From NCBI GenBank assembly GCA_015056205.1, contig SVGS01000012.1, positions 24,071 through 88,070 of the forward strand: 64,000 nt of DNA, given 5' to 3'. Origin of the DNA: Clostridiales bacterium (GTDB lineage Bacteria; Bacillota; Clostridia; Christensenellales; Aristaeellaceae). The notes below the pieces were generated by a model. The model made no database searches. It saw only the letters and a program-made list of their open reading frames with translations, and was not told the origin of the DNA. Positions 52,714-61,129 of the stretch are shown one piece after another; the first letter of the stretch is position 1, and the number at the start of each line of letters is the position of its first letter. Both the position numbers and the translations under genes were made by a program.

Positions 52714-53607
52714 ATGGAAAAGTTTAAACAGAACCTGGGACCGGCGCTGATCATTCTCGCCGGATGCTTCTGGGGCAGCATGGGGATTTTTGTCCGAAGG
52801 CTCGGAGACTTCGGTTTCAGTTCCGCTCAGATCGTTTCGATCCGCGTCACGCTGGCGGCCCTGTTCTTCAGCCTGCTGCTGCTTGTGAAGGACCGGTCCG
52901 GCTTCCGGATCCGGCTGAAGGATCTTCCGCTGTTTCTGGGCCTGGGTTTCGGGAGTATTCTGTTTTTTACGGTCTGCTATTTCACCGCCATGACGATGAT
53001 GTCTCTTTCCACCGCGGCGATTCTTCTTTACACCTCTCCGATCTGGATCATGCTGATGTCCGCCCTGTTCTTCCGGGAGAAAATCACCCGCCGGAAGCTG
53101 ATTTCGCTGGCCCTGGCCTTCGCGGGCTGTGTTCTGGTTTCGGGTATCTCCGGAGAGGGGATCACTCCGGTTGCTCTGCTGATCGGCCTCGGCGCCGGCT
53201 TCGGCTACGGTCTGTACAGCATCCTGGGAACGATTGCCCTGCGGAAGTATTCCCCCTATACCGTGACGACCTGGACTTTTCTGATCGCGGCTGCCGGCTC
53301 CTGGCTGATCTGCAGCCCGGCGGAAATGATTTCCCGCTTTACCGCCGCTCCGGATCCGGTTTCGCTGCTCCTGTTCTGCGCGCTGACCGCCCTGGTCACT
53401 GCCGTGATCCCTTTTCTCGCCTACACCCTCGGCCTGCGCACCGTTGAGCCCGGCCGGGCCGGCATTCTGGCCACCATTGAACCGCTGGTCGCGACGGTCA
53501 TCGGCGTGCTGGTGTTTTCCGAGCCTTTATCCCTGCTTTCCGGCATCGGCATTCTGCTGATCCTTTCCGCCGTGGTTGTGCTGAACACCCGCTCCGGTTC
53601 CCGGTAA
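52714..53607 (+). CDS. EamA/DMT family transporter
   Basis: A 297-residue membrane protein with ten hydrophobic helices in two EamA repeats: ALIILAGCFWGSMGIFVRRL starts the first, VALLIGLGAGFGYGLYSILG starts the second. Typical marks are AAILLYTSPIWIMLMSALFF and the repeat-2 LRTVEPGRAGILATIEPLVA. ATG 52714 has TTGAGG directly upstream. Such carriers export metabolites or amino acids; the substrate cannot be predicted. Confidence 0.92.
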   Translation: MEKFKQNLGPALIILAGCFWGSMGIFVRRLGDFGFSSAQIVSIRVTLAALFFSLLLLVKDRSGFRIRLKDLPLFLGLGFGSILFFTVCYFTAMTMMSLSTAAILLYTSPIWIMLMSALFFREKITRRKLISLALAFAGCVLVSGISGEGITPVALLIGLGAGFGYGLYSILGTIALRKYSPYTVTTWTFLIAAAGSWLICSPAEMISRFTAAPDPVSLLLFCALTALVTAVIPFLAYTLGLRTVEPGRAGILATIEPLVATVIGVLVFSEPLSLLSGIGILLILSAVVVLNTRSGSR

Positions 53608-53617
53608 TACCGATTCT

Positions 53618-54112
53618 TCAGTCCTGTAATTCTTTTTCATAGCAGAGAAAATGCTGGCCGTACAGCTCGCACTCCCCCGCCGTACGGAAGCCGATCGGAG
53701 CATAGCACCGGAGGGCCGCGGTATTGTCCCGGTTCACCACAATATGCACGCTTCTGTATCCCCGCCGCTTCAGCTCCTCCAGCACATAATACACCATTTT
53801 CCGCGCCAGTCCCTGCTTCTGGCAGTCCGGCGTAACCGCCACGCGCGCGTATTCACCGGCCGGCCGCAAAGCCGGATTCCAGCAGTTCAGCTGATCCACC
53901 GCCTCATCTTCCTCGATGGATATGGCCGCGACGATCCGTTCGTTCTCATCCTTCATAACAAAAAGTGCGTTCCGGGACAGGTCAAACCGGATGGTCTCCG
54001 GCCCGGGATACTCTTCGTTCCAGAAGCAGAATTCCCGACCGATCTGCTCCCGGTACAGACGCAGCACGGCATCCGTATCCTCCCCGGTTGCCTCCATAAT
54101 GCGATATTCCAT
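53618..54112 (-). CDS. GNAT family N-acetyltransferase
   Basis: A 164-residue GNAT. Key parts are IVAAISIEEDEAVDQLNCWN, ARVAVTPDCQKQGLARKMVY as the acetyl-CoA loop, and VNRDNTAALRCYAPIGFRTA. ATG 54112 follows GGGGAGAAG. Convergent with the DMT transporter gene, 11 nt away. Substrate unknown. Confidence 0.9.
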   Translation of the reverse strand: MEYRIMEATGEDTDAVLRLYREQIGREFCFWNEEYPGPETIRFDLSRNALFVMKDENERIVAAISIEEDEAVDQLNCWNPALRPAGEYARVAVTPDCQKQGLARKMVYYVLEELKRRGYRSVHIVVNRDNTAALRCYAPIGFRTAGECELYGQHFLCYEKELQD

Positions 54113-54392
54113 TCTTCTCCCCTTCTCTGTTCCGTGCGGTTTGCTCCGAAAAAGCTGCCGCATGTTTCCGAAGCTGTATGCATTGTAACACAGGCAGCCC
54201 GCCGCTGCACAGCCGCGCTGAAATGATACCGGAAATTTTGCGGCCCCCGGTTCTTGATCATTCTCTCCGGATGACGTAAAATGCAGAAGAAAAAAGCGGG
54301 CCGGCTGATCCCGGGAAACTGCCGCCTGCCGGTCCGCTGCGTATCAACCGAAGAAGCATCGGGCTTCAATGATCTAAATGGAGGAAACCGAA

Positions 54393-55931
54393 ATGAAAAA
54401 AATCCTGAGTCTCCTGCTGGTTCTGGCCATGCTCTGCTGCGGCGTATCCGCCTTCGCAGAGGAGCCGGCCGGCGAAACCTTTGTATCTCCTGACGGCGTG
54501 CTGTCCATTCAGGCGCCGACCGCGCAGTGGCGGGCTCTGAGCAGCCCCGGCTGCTGGTTCCTCATCGGCGACGAATCCAGCTATATTCTGATTGATCATC
54601 TGAGCAACGGTGAAGCGCTTCCGCCCGTCAGCGTTGCCGGCGGGGATCACGCGGCCGTTTATCAGGCGTATATCTCCAACCGGAACGAGGTGTTTACGGT
54701 CTTTGCCTGCTCGGATGACGAAACCGCGCTGCCCGGCATCATCCGGGCGATCGGTTCCATTCAGATCCTGACTCCGAATACGGTAACCGCTTTACCCTCC
54801 GCTGAAACAGCGGAAAGCGGAAGCGCCTATGCCAACGCTCCCTTCGCGGTCTACGCGCAGGACGGCTCCGTCGTCTTTATCTTTCTGAATGCGGACAAAA
54901 CGCTCTGCCTGGACAGGCTGGGCAATCATTACAGCAACGTTCGCGGGGATCTGTACTACTGCATCGAGCAGGATAAGCTGTACCATGCTGACCGGAATTA
55001 CTGGGTTCAGCAGGAATCCGAAGCGGTCGCTTCGAGCCCCTTCACCGTTTATCCGCTGGAAGGGAATCCTGTGGTGATCCATCGGACCGAATCCGGTAAA
55101 TACGTGGATGACGCCGGCCACATCTACTATCAGACCGCGAATGTCCTCTATGTCCGGGAAGACAACAATGTGACCTATTCCGCGGATCCCGATTACTGGA
55201 ACTATTCCGATCTGCTCGCCGAAAAGGATGCCGCTGAGGCAGAAAGCAACGCCGCCGCTGCCGCCCCCTTCACCGTTTATCCGCTGGACGGGGATCCCGT
55301 GGTGATTTACCGGACCGAATCCGGCAGCTACACGGATGCCGCCGGCCGTACCTATTATCAGACCGCGAACGGCCTGTATGTCTGCGATAACAATAATGTC
55401 ACCTACTCCGCGGATCCCGATTACTGGAACTATTCCGATCTGCTCGCCGAAAGGGATGCCGCTGAGGCAGAAAGCAACGCCGCCGCTGCCGCCCCCTTCA
55501 CCGTTTATCCGCTGGACGGGGATCCCGTGGTGATTTACCGGACCGAATCCGGCAGCTACACGGATGCCTACGGCCGTACCTATTATCAGACCGCGAACGG
55601 CCTGTATGTCTGCGATAACAATAATGTCACCTACTCCGCGGATCCCGATTACTGGGACTATTCCGATCTGCTCGCCGCCCAGGATGAAGCGGATGAAATC
55701 ATGCAGAACGCCCGGGAGCGGGAGGCCGACGGTGAAGTCAACGACGACGATCTGAACGCTCAGGATGACGAGGACGAAATCCTGCAGCACGCCCGGGATC
55801 TCGAAGAATACGGCGAAGTCAATCCCGACGATCTGAACGCTCAGGATGACGAGGACGAAATCCTGCAGCACGCCCGGGATCTCGAAGAATACGGCGAAGT
55901 CAATCCCGACACGCTTCCCGAAAACAACTGA
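54393..55931 (+). CDS. Secreted protein with two sets of internal repeats
   Basis: A 512-residue exported protein; ATG 54393 (GGAGGAAACC upstream) with signal peptide ILSLLLVLAMLCCGVSAFA. Residues 25-125 look like a small PsbP/lipoprotein-like domain (FVSPDGVLSIQAPTAQW). Three 76-residue repeats follow (about 215-430): PFTVYPLDGDPVVIYRTESG, SYTDAAGRTYYQTANGLYVC, DNNNVTYSADPDYWNYSDLL. The C-terminus has three acidic 27-residue repeats with DDEDEILQHARDLEEYGEVN. No anchor is seen. The family is unknown; a binding role is plausible. Confidence 0.75.
   Translation: MKKILSLLLVLAMLCCGVSAFAEEPAGETFVSPDGVLSIQAPTAQWRALSSPGCWFLIGDESSYILIDHLSNGEALPPVSVAGGDHAAVYQAYISNRNEVFTVFACSDDETALPGIIRAIGSIQILTPNTVTALPSAETAESGSAYANAPFAVYAQDGSVVFIFLNADKTLCLDRLGNHYSNVRGDLYYCIEQDKLYHADRNYWVQQESEAVASSPFTVYPLEGNPVVIHRTESGKYVDDAGHIYYQTANVLYVREDNNVTYSADPDYWNYSDLLAEKDAAEAESNAAAAAPFTVYPLDGDPVVIYRTESGSYTDAAGRTYYQTANGLYVCDNNNVTYSADPDYWNYSDLLAERDAAEAESNAAAAAPFTVYPLDGDPVVIYRTESGSYTDAYGRTYYQTANGLYVCDNNNVTYSADPDYWDYSDLLAAQDEADEIMQNAREREADGEVNDDDLNAQDDEDEILQHARDLEEYGEVNPDDLNAQDDEDEILQHARDLEEYGEVNPDTLPENN
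55037..55674 (+). repeat. Three 228-nt tandem repeats
   Basis: Starts at about 55037, 55264 and 55492 share long identical runs, with units 2 and 3 nearly identical over 200 nt. They encode 76-residue repeats in the secreted protein at 54393-55931 and have probably expanded recently. Confidence 0.9.
55668..55911 (+). repeat. Three 81-nt tandem repeats
   Basis: Copies 2 and 3, from 55749 and 55830, are identical or almost identical; copy 1 from about 55668 is diverged. They encode an acidic 27-residue helix repeat at the C-terminus of the secreted protein. Confidence 0.88.
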
Positions 55932-55947
55932 TTTTCCGATCCATTCA

Positions 55948-55979
55948 GTTCCCGCTCTCCGGCGGGAACTTTTCTTTCT
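55948..55979 (+). terminator. Intrinsic terminator of the repeat protein gene
   Basis: An 8-bp stem GTTCCCGC/GCGGGAAC (55948-55955 with 55962-55969) followed by TTTTCTTTCTT. Confidence 0.85.
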
Positions 55980-56031
55980 TCTCTTTCGTCAGTTAAGGTG
56001 TGGAACATTCCACCGGAAAGGATGATTGGAT

Positions 56032-56730
56032 ATGAAAAAACTGATTTCCCTGCTGGTCATACTGTGCCTCCTGCTGACAGGCTCCGCGGCGCTGGCTGAA
56101 AAATCGATTACCGTCAATGGGTCGGGCGAAATCCGGATCAGCGCGGATACCGCGGTCATTTCTCTGGGGGTCAGCGCCCGGGATCCGGATGTGCTGACGG
56201 CGCAGCAGAAAGTCAACACGGCCATCGCGGCCATCCGGGAGGCGCTGATCGGTCATGGCGTAAAAGAAGAAAATATCAATACGGAATACATCAGCATCTA
56301 CGCCCTCTACGATTATACGAACGACCGGGAGCAGCTCACCGCCTATAACGCCGGTTCCACCCTGGCCGTCACGGTCACGGAGATGGACAGCGTCGGTGCA
56401 CTGATCGATCTTGCCTTTGCGTCCGGAGCCAACACGCTCAATAATATTTCATTCTACGCGTCCAATACGGAAGAGGCAAAGGCCGAAGCCCTGAATGCGG
56501 CGGTGGAAAACGCGAGGAAAAAGGCGGAAATCCTGGCGGAAGCATCCGGCCTGAAGATCACGGGTGTCCGGATGATCACGGAGGACGGGGTTTCCAGCTA
56601 CGCCAACAGCGCCGGAAACGCCCGTTACAAAGACATGGGCGCCGGAACGGAAGGGAACGCGGATACGGTGGTACAGGCCGCCAAACTGATTCTGAGCGCT
56701 TCCGTGACCGTCACCTTTGAGGCGGAATAA
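56032..56730 (+). CDS. Secreted SIMPL-domain (DUF541) protein
   Basis: A 232-residue exported protein. Signal peptide KLISLLVILCLLLTGSAALA; then ITVNGSGEIRISADTAVISL, the standard start of the SIMPL fold, DVLTAQQKVNTAIAAIREAL, NINTEYISIYALYDYTND, AYNAGSTLAVTVTEMDSVGA and KAEALNAAVENARKKAEILA. ATG 56032 follows AAGGATG. The biological role of SIMPL proteins is poorly defined; several are outer-surface or periplasmic. It stops 1 bp before the convergent CPBP gene. Confidence 0.9.
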   Translation: MKKLISLLVILCLLLTGSAALAEKSITVNGSGEIRISADTAVISLGVSARDPDVLTAQQKVNTAIAAIREALIGHGVKEENINTEYISIYALYDYTNDREQLTAYNAGSTLAVTVTEMDSVGALIDLAFASGANTLNNISFYASNTEEAKAEALNAAVENARKKAEILAEASGLKITGVRMITEDGVSSYANSAGNARYKDMGAGTEGNADTVVQAAKLILSASVTVTFEAE

Positions 56731-57468
56731 TCATTTTTCTTTCAGATGCTTCCAGAGCCAGGCCGCGTAACCGGCCATCAGAAGGACGCTGATCCCGAAA
56801 CGGATCAGTGCGGCGGATCCGGGCCCTTCCGGAGCCCGGGTCTGCGCTCCCTCCGGGGAGAAAAGGGAAAGAACATTCAGCATGCCGTGAAAGGCAATGC
56901 AGGGAATCAGGCTTTTTCCGCGTTCGAACAGCAAGGCCAGAGCCAGGCCGGCAAAGAAAGCGAAAACCATCTGCAGGGCGGTATCCGCCGGGCTCTGCCC
57001 GTTCATCAGATTGACCAGATGGCACAGGCTGAAAGCCGCCGCGGAAAGCAGGATTCCCTGTTTTTCATACCGGGTTTCCAGAGCCCGGAACAGAAACCCC
57101 CGGAAGAGGGTTTCCTCCAGAAAGCCCACGCTCACCATGCTGACCGTAAAGCACGCCGCTTCTCCCGGGCTGATCCGCGGAACCCGGCCAAAGGCCGCCT
57201 GGCATGCGGCAGTCAGAATCAGGGGCAGATAAAACAAAACCCGGGACGGTCTGCACCGCGGCGGAATCAGGCCGTATCTTTCCGTCATCCCGTTCCGCCG
57301 GATCCACAGCAGTAGCAGAACAGCCATTCCGCTGTGAAACAGGGCTGAAAACAGCCGGGGCATCCCGGCGGCTCTGTCCAGAATGCCCGCCGCGGATGTC
57401 CCGGCCAGATAGGTTCCGATTCCTGTAAGGGCAAAGACCGTTTCACTTTTCCGAGCCGGTTCTCTCAT
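56731..57468 (-). CDS. CPBP-family intramembrane metalloprotease
   Basis: A 245-residue membrane protein with about eight hydrophobic segments. Catalytic motifs are complete: FLEETLFRGFLFRAL with two Glu, FSLCHLVNLMNG with His, and IPCIAFHGMLN with a last His and Asn. The family covers CAAX-type proteases and immunity proteins for bacteriocins. It is the last gene of the minus-strand run that starts at the DAHP synthase gene, after a dead SpoIIE-type gene (20 nt away). Confidence 0.9.
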   Translation of the reverse strand: MREPARKSETVFALTGIGTYLAGTSAAGILDRAAGMPRLFSALFHSGMAVLLLLWIRRNGMTERYGLIPPRCRPSRVLFYLPLILTAACQAAFGRVPRISPGEAACFTVSMVSVGFLEETLFRGFLFRALETRYEKQGILLSAAAFSLCHLVNLMNGQSPADTALQMVFAFFAGLALALLFERGKSLIPCIAFHGMLNVLSLFSPEGAQTRAPEGPGSAALIRFGISVLLMAGYAAWLWKHLKEK

Positions 57469-57487
57469 AAGGTTCTCTCCGTCTGAT

Positions 57488-58104
57488 TCAGGGCGTATCC
57501 TTCTTTGCCGGCCCGTTATATTTCAGACAAAGCATGGTGATATCGTCAAACTGCTCCGCCTCGCCGACAAAGGCATTGATTCCGTTCATCACGTTGGAAA
57601 GCACCTCTTCCGGAACGGCATCCGGATTCCGGTTCAGCGCCTTCATCATATCCGACATATTGGCAATCAGCCCCAGCTTTTCCGCAATAACCGGATTCTC
57701 GGTATTGACCCCGGCTTCCGTCAGCAGCTGGATGGTGATGGTTTCCTCCGTTGAGGCATCCAGTCAGGCATAGGCATGGGGGCATAGTCGGAGGGATTCC
57801 GGAAAATCATTCCCGCGTAATCCCCCACCATCCCGACGGTTCCCGCCAGATCCTGAAACAGATCGTTGGCAATGTAAGCCTCCAGCTGGGTGCTCTGTCC
57901 CATGCTGGAAGCCATCACAGCGTCCATTGTCTGCTGAGAAACGGCGGCAATGGATCATTTCTGCTTTTCGTTGGTTTCGGTAACCAGGCCTTCCATATGC
58001 CCGATCTGATAGATAATCACAGCCGAATAAGCCGCCATCATCAGCAGAATAATGATCAGCACCAGATTGAATATCTTCTGCTGAATACCGCCGGCAGGAT
58101 CGGA
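57488..58104 (-). pseudogene. Remnant of a SpoIIE-type (PP2C) membrane phosphatase gene
   Basis: Directly after the SDR stop, the minus strand encodes QQKIFNLVLIIILLMMAAYS as a membrane helix, GHMEGLVTETNEKQ, an in-frame TGA near 57958, then AVSQQTMDAVMASSMGQSTQ and FQDLAGTVGMVGDYAGMIFR, resembling a membrane sensor. Near 57770 the frame changes and the sequence becomes ITIQLLTEAGVNTENPVIAE and AFVGEAEQFDDITMLCLKY, the end of a SpoIIE-type PP2C domain, stop at 57488. The start codon, most of the sensor and most of the phosphatase are lost. Confidence 0.85.
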
Positions 58105-59121
58105 TCAGGTCAGGCTTTTCTTCAGGGCTTCCAGCGCGGCGATCACCCGGTCGCACCAGGCGTCGAACTCCGGATCCTCCCTCTGGCATTCCGGATGGGA
58201 CAGAACATAGTCCAGGGAAATCCGCACTCCCTGATGGAAAGGCACCGTCGTTTTCATTTCCGGTACCAGGGCCTTCAGTTTTCGGTTGTCGAAGATAACA
58301 GAGTTGGATTTATCCCCCGTCAGAGATCCGGCATAGTCGTACTGCGGGCCGACAGCGGCCAGGAAGTCGGAAGAAATATGATAGGGGTGCAGCGTCACTC
58401 CCAGCGCGTCCGCGACGGTGGCATAGATCTGATTCCACGTCAGCGTTTCGTCCGAGGTGATCTGGAAGGCTTCCCCGATCGCCTGCCGGTTTCCCATCAG
58501 CCCGGTATAGCCAACCGCGAAATCCCGGTTGAAGGTCATGGTCCACAGGCTGGTGCCGTCTCCGTGAATGATGACGGGCTTTCCCTGCTGCATCCGGCGG
58601 ATCACCTGCCAGAATCCATTCTTCCCGTGCACGCCCATGGGCACATTCCGCTCATCATAGGTATGGGAAGGCCGGACGATGGTGACCGGGAAACCTTCCT
58701 CCCGGTACTTGCGCATCAGGAATTCCTCACAGGCGATCTTGTTCCGCGAGTATTCCCACCAGGGATTGGCCAGGGTGGTTCCCTCGTTGACAATGGGGCT
58801 GCTCAGCGGCTTATGATAGGCCGAGGCCGAGCTGATATAGATATACTGCCGGGTCCGCCCGCGGAAAAGACGGTAATCCCGCTCCACCTGATCGGGCGTA
58901 AAACCGATAAACTCGCAGACCGAATCGAAGGTCAGCCCTTCAATTCCGCGAAGCACCTCCGCCTCGTTATTGATATCCGCCACGATGGGATGAACGCCTT
59001 CCGGCAGCTCCGCCGTCCGGCTTCCCCGGTTGATCAGATAAATCTCCCATCCGTCCGCCGCCAGTTTCCGGGTTATGGCCATGCTGATCTGTCCGGTACC
59101 GCCGATCAATAAAGCCTTCAT
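58105..59121 (-). CDS. NAD-dependent epimerase/dehydratase family protein (SDR)
   Basis: A 338-residue extended SDR. NAD-binding loop KALLIGGTGQISMAITRKLA; YIYISSASAYHKPLS with Ser, and EYSRNKIACEEFLM with the Tyr-x3-Lys pair. RPSHTYDERNVPMGVHGKNG and ADALGVTLHPYH are typical of sugar-nucleotide or other small-molecule epimerases. Start at ATG 59121 follows AAGGAGAAAG. It lies 20 nt after the cupin gene; substrate unknown. Confidence 0.9.
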   Translation of the reverse strand: MKALLIGGTGQISMAITRKLAADGWEIYLINRGSRTAELPEGVHPIVADINNEAEVLRGIEGLTFDSVCEFIGFTPDQVERDYRLFRGRTRQYIYISSASAYHKPLSSPIVNEGTTLANPWWEYSRNKIACEEFLMRKYREEGFPVTIVRPSHTYDERNVPMGVHGKNGFWQVIRRMQQGKPVIIHGDGTSLWTMTFNRDFAVGYTGLMGNRQAIGEAFQITSDETLTWNQIYATVADALGVTLHPYHISSDFLAAVGPQYDYAGSLTGDKSNSVIFDNRKLKALVPEMKTTVPFHQGVRISLDYVLSHPECQREDPEFDAWCDRVIAALEALKKSLT

Positions 59122-59141
59122 CTGTCTCTTTCTCCTTCGCC

Positions 59142-59474
59142 TTATTTCAGGAAATCTTCCCGGCAGGGGGTAAAGGTATCCAGCAGCACGCCCTTCTCCA
59201 GGCAGACCGTTCCGTGGGTCAGCCCGCCGGGAACCACAATGCAGTCTCCCGGATTCAGTTCGGTGCTCTCCCCTTCCACCGTATAGCGGAATTTTCCGCT
59301 GAGCACATAGCTGGACTGTTCATGGGGATGAGCGTGCAGCGCCCCTTCCGCTCCGGTTTCGAAGGATACTTCCACCAGCATCATCCGTTCATTCCAGGCC
59401 AGAATCCGCCTGCCGCTGCCTCCGCCCAGATCCTGCAGCACCGTGTCCCCGTGATGTTTGACAAATCCTTTCAT
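59142..59474 (-). CDS. Cupin-domain protein
   Basis: A 110-residue single cupin. Metal-binding motif 1 is in GALHAHPHEQSSYVLSGKFR and motif 2 in LNPGDCIVVPGGLTHGTVCL. ATG 59474 follows GAGGAGGGACGG. It is between pheA (22 nt) and the SDR gene (20 nt), all on the minus strand. Function unknown; similar proteins are isomerases or small dioxygenases. Confidence 0.9.
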   Translation of the reverse strand: MKGFVKHHGDTVLQDLGGGSGRRILAWNERMMLVEVSFETGAEGALHAHPHEQSSYVLSGKFRYTVEGESTELNPGDCIVVPGGLTHGTVCLEKGVLLDTFTPCREDFLK

Positions 59475-59496
59475 TTTCCGTCCCTCCTCAGTTCGT

Positions 59497-60618
59497 TCAG
59501 ATAGGTTGAACCGTTCCGTCCTTCAGATCAATCTCCGGGCCGAACCGGCCGGCGGTTTTCAGGATATTGCAGTGCTGCTCCAGCTCCCGCAGCATCTGCC
59601 GTCCTTCTCCGCTCCGGTCGTCCCCTTCGATTTCCGCGTAGAAATAGTACTGCCAGGCCAGGTTCTTCATGGGGCGGGACCGAAGCACCCGCATATTGAA
59701 TCCATGCTGACCGATGACCCGGACGGCGCCCGCCAGCGCGCCCGCCATATGGTTCACGGTGAAAAGCAGCAGGAATCCGGCAGCGCGGGCGGGAATCTCC
59801 CGGTTTTCCGCCCTGGAAAAAACCGCGAAACGCGTGGCGTTCAGATCGCTTTCATTGATCTTCTCCGCCAGGATTTTCAGTCCGTACAGTCCGGCCGTTT
59901 CCCGGCTGGCAATCGCGGCGGTCGCGGGATCCCCCCGCTGCTGAACCGTCTGAGCGGCCCGGGCCGTATTGGAAGCCTGCTCCGTTTCCAGCCCCCGCCG
60001 GCGCAGGTATTCCGCGCACTGGGACAGGGCCTGGGGATGGCTGACCACCCGGCGGATCTCCGCCGGGTCGCAGTCCGGCAGTCCCAGCAGGCAGTGTTCC
60101 ACCGGCAGAGAATACATCCCGGTCACATGCAGGCTTCCGGTGAACATCAGATCGGTCACCTGCCCCACTTCCCCGGCATAGCTGTTCTCCACGGGAAGCA
60201 CGCAGAAATCGCATTCTCCCCGTTCCACGGACTCGTAGGCGGACTGAAAATCCAAGCAGGATACCGGTACCGCGTCCGGAAAAATCCGCCGGACCGCAAT
60301 ATGCGCGAAGGCACCCTCCACGCCGCTGTAAGCTACCCTGCATCCTTCCGTCAGCCGTCTCTGATACTCTCTGGAAATACGCATCGTATCCCGGAGGAAC
60401 CGTACGTACAGATCCCGGAGCTCCTCTGATTCAATGTACTCCAGATTGCGCCGGACCACCCGCTCCTCCTGGGCCGCGTCCAGAATGGGCAGGCCCCGTT
60501 CCCGCTTGTAGGCGGCTATTTCCCGTACGGCTTCCATCCGCCGGACAAAAAGCCGGGCCATCTCCCGGTCCGCTTCACCGATCGCTGCCCGGGCTTCCGT
60601 CAGCTTCCCTTCCTCCAT
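59497..60618 (-). CDS. pheA: Bifunctional chorismate mutase / prephenate dehydratase
   Basis: A 373-residue phenylalanine biosynthesis enzyme. Residues 1-95 are a chorismate mutase (EADREMARLFVRRMEAVREI, YKRERGLPILD); about 105-285 are the prephenate dehydratase with VAYSGVEGAFAHIAV and DLNATRFAVFSRAE; about 295-370 are the ACT domain, GALAGAVRVIGQHGFNMRVL then SRPMKNLAWQYYFYAEIEG, which senses phenylalanine. It converts chorismate to phenylpyruvate. It lies 45 nt after the ACT-domain gene. Confidence 0.94.
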   Translation of the reverse strand: MEEGKLTEARAAIGEADREMARLFVRRMEAVREIAAYKRERGLPILDAAQEERVVRRNLEYIESEELRDLYVRFLRDTMRISREYQRRLTEGCRVAYSGVEGAFAHIAVRRIFPDAVPVSCLDFQSAYESVERGECDFCVLPVENSYAGEVGQVTDLMFTGSLHVTGMYSLPVEHCLLGLPDCDPAEIRRVVSHPQALSQCAEYLRRRGLETEQASNTARAAQTVQQRGDPATAAIASRETAGLYGLKILAEKINESDLNATRFAVFSRAENREIPARAAGFLLLFTVNHMAGALAGAVRVIGQHGFNMRVLRSRPMKNLAWQYYFYAEIEGDDRSGEGRQMLRELEQHCNILKTAGRFGPEIDLKDGTVQPI

Positions 60619-60663
60619 GCCTTCTCCTCTCCGCGCCGCTTCCCTTTCCGGAAGCGGAACCCG

Positions 60664-61086
60664 TCAGTCCAGCTTCTCCAGCATCCGGTAGCCTTTTCCG
60701 CTGAGAAAGGCTTCCACCTCCATGATATCCGGAGTGCGGAGGATCGCGACCGGCTGTCGGCTCAGGGTGGAATAGGTCACATAAAGATAGTCCAGGTTGA
60801 CGTTTCCCCGGGTCAGCGTATCCAGCAGCCGGTTCAGACTTCCGCATTCATCCCCGATCTCCGCGGCGGCCACCCAGTCGGTATGGCACAAATAACCCGC
60901 CTCCTGCAACCGGGCCGCCGCCAGCGGCGTATCCGTCACCAGCATGCGGATGATGCCGAACTCGGCGCTGTCGTTCGTCACCAGAGTGTTCATATTGACG
61001 CCGGCGTCCGCCAGAATCTGCGTGATCCGGTTCATGGCGCCCTTCTTATTCTCCGCAAAAATGGACAATTGTCGAATCATATGCAT
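60664..61086 (-). CDS. Tandem ACT-domain protein
   Basis: A 140-residue protein made of two ACT-type halves. QLSIFAENKKGAMNRITQIL then ADAGVNMNTLVTNDSAEFG is the first; AEIGDECGSLNRLLDTLTRG with VNLDYLYVTYS is the second. ACT domains bind amino acids. It stands between the DAHP synthase gene (43 nt) and pheA (45 nt), so it probably senses an aromatic amino acid and controls this route; whether it acts on the enzymes is unknown. Confidence 0.9.
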   Translation of the reverse strand: MHMIRQLSIFAENKKGAMNRITQILADAGVNMNTLVTNDSAEFGIIRMLVTDTPLAAARLQEAGYLCHTDWVAAAEIGDECGSLNRLLDTLTRGNVNLDYLYVTYSTLSRQPVAILRTPDIMEVEAFLSGKGYRMLEKLD

Positions 61087-61129
61087 TCCTCCGCTTTCTT
61101 TTGCAGGCCGCCCGGCCTTTTGCCCGCCC

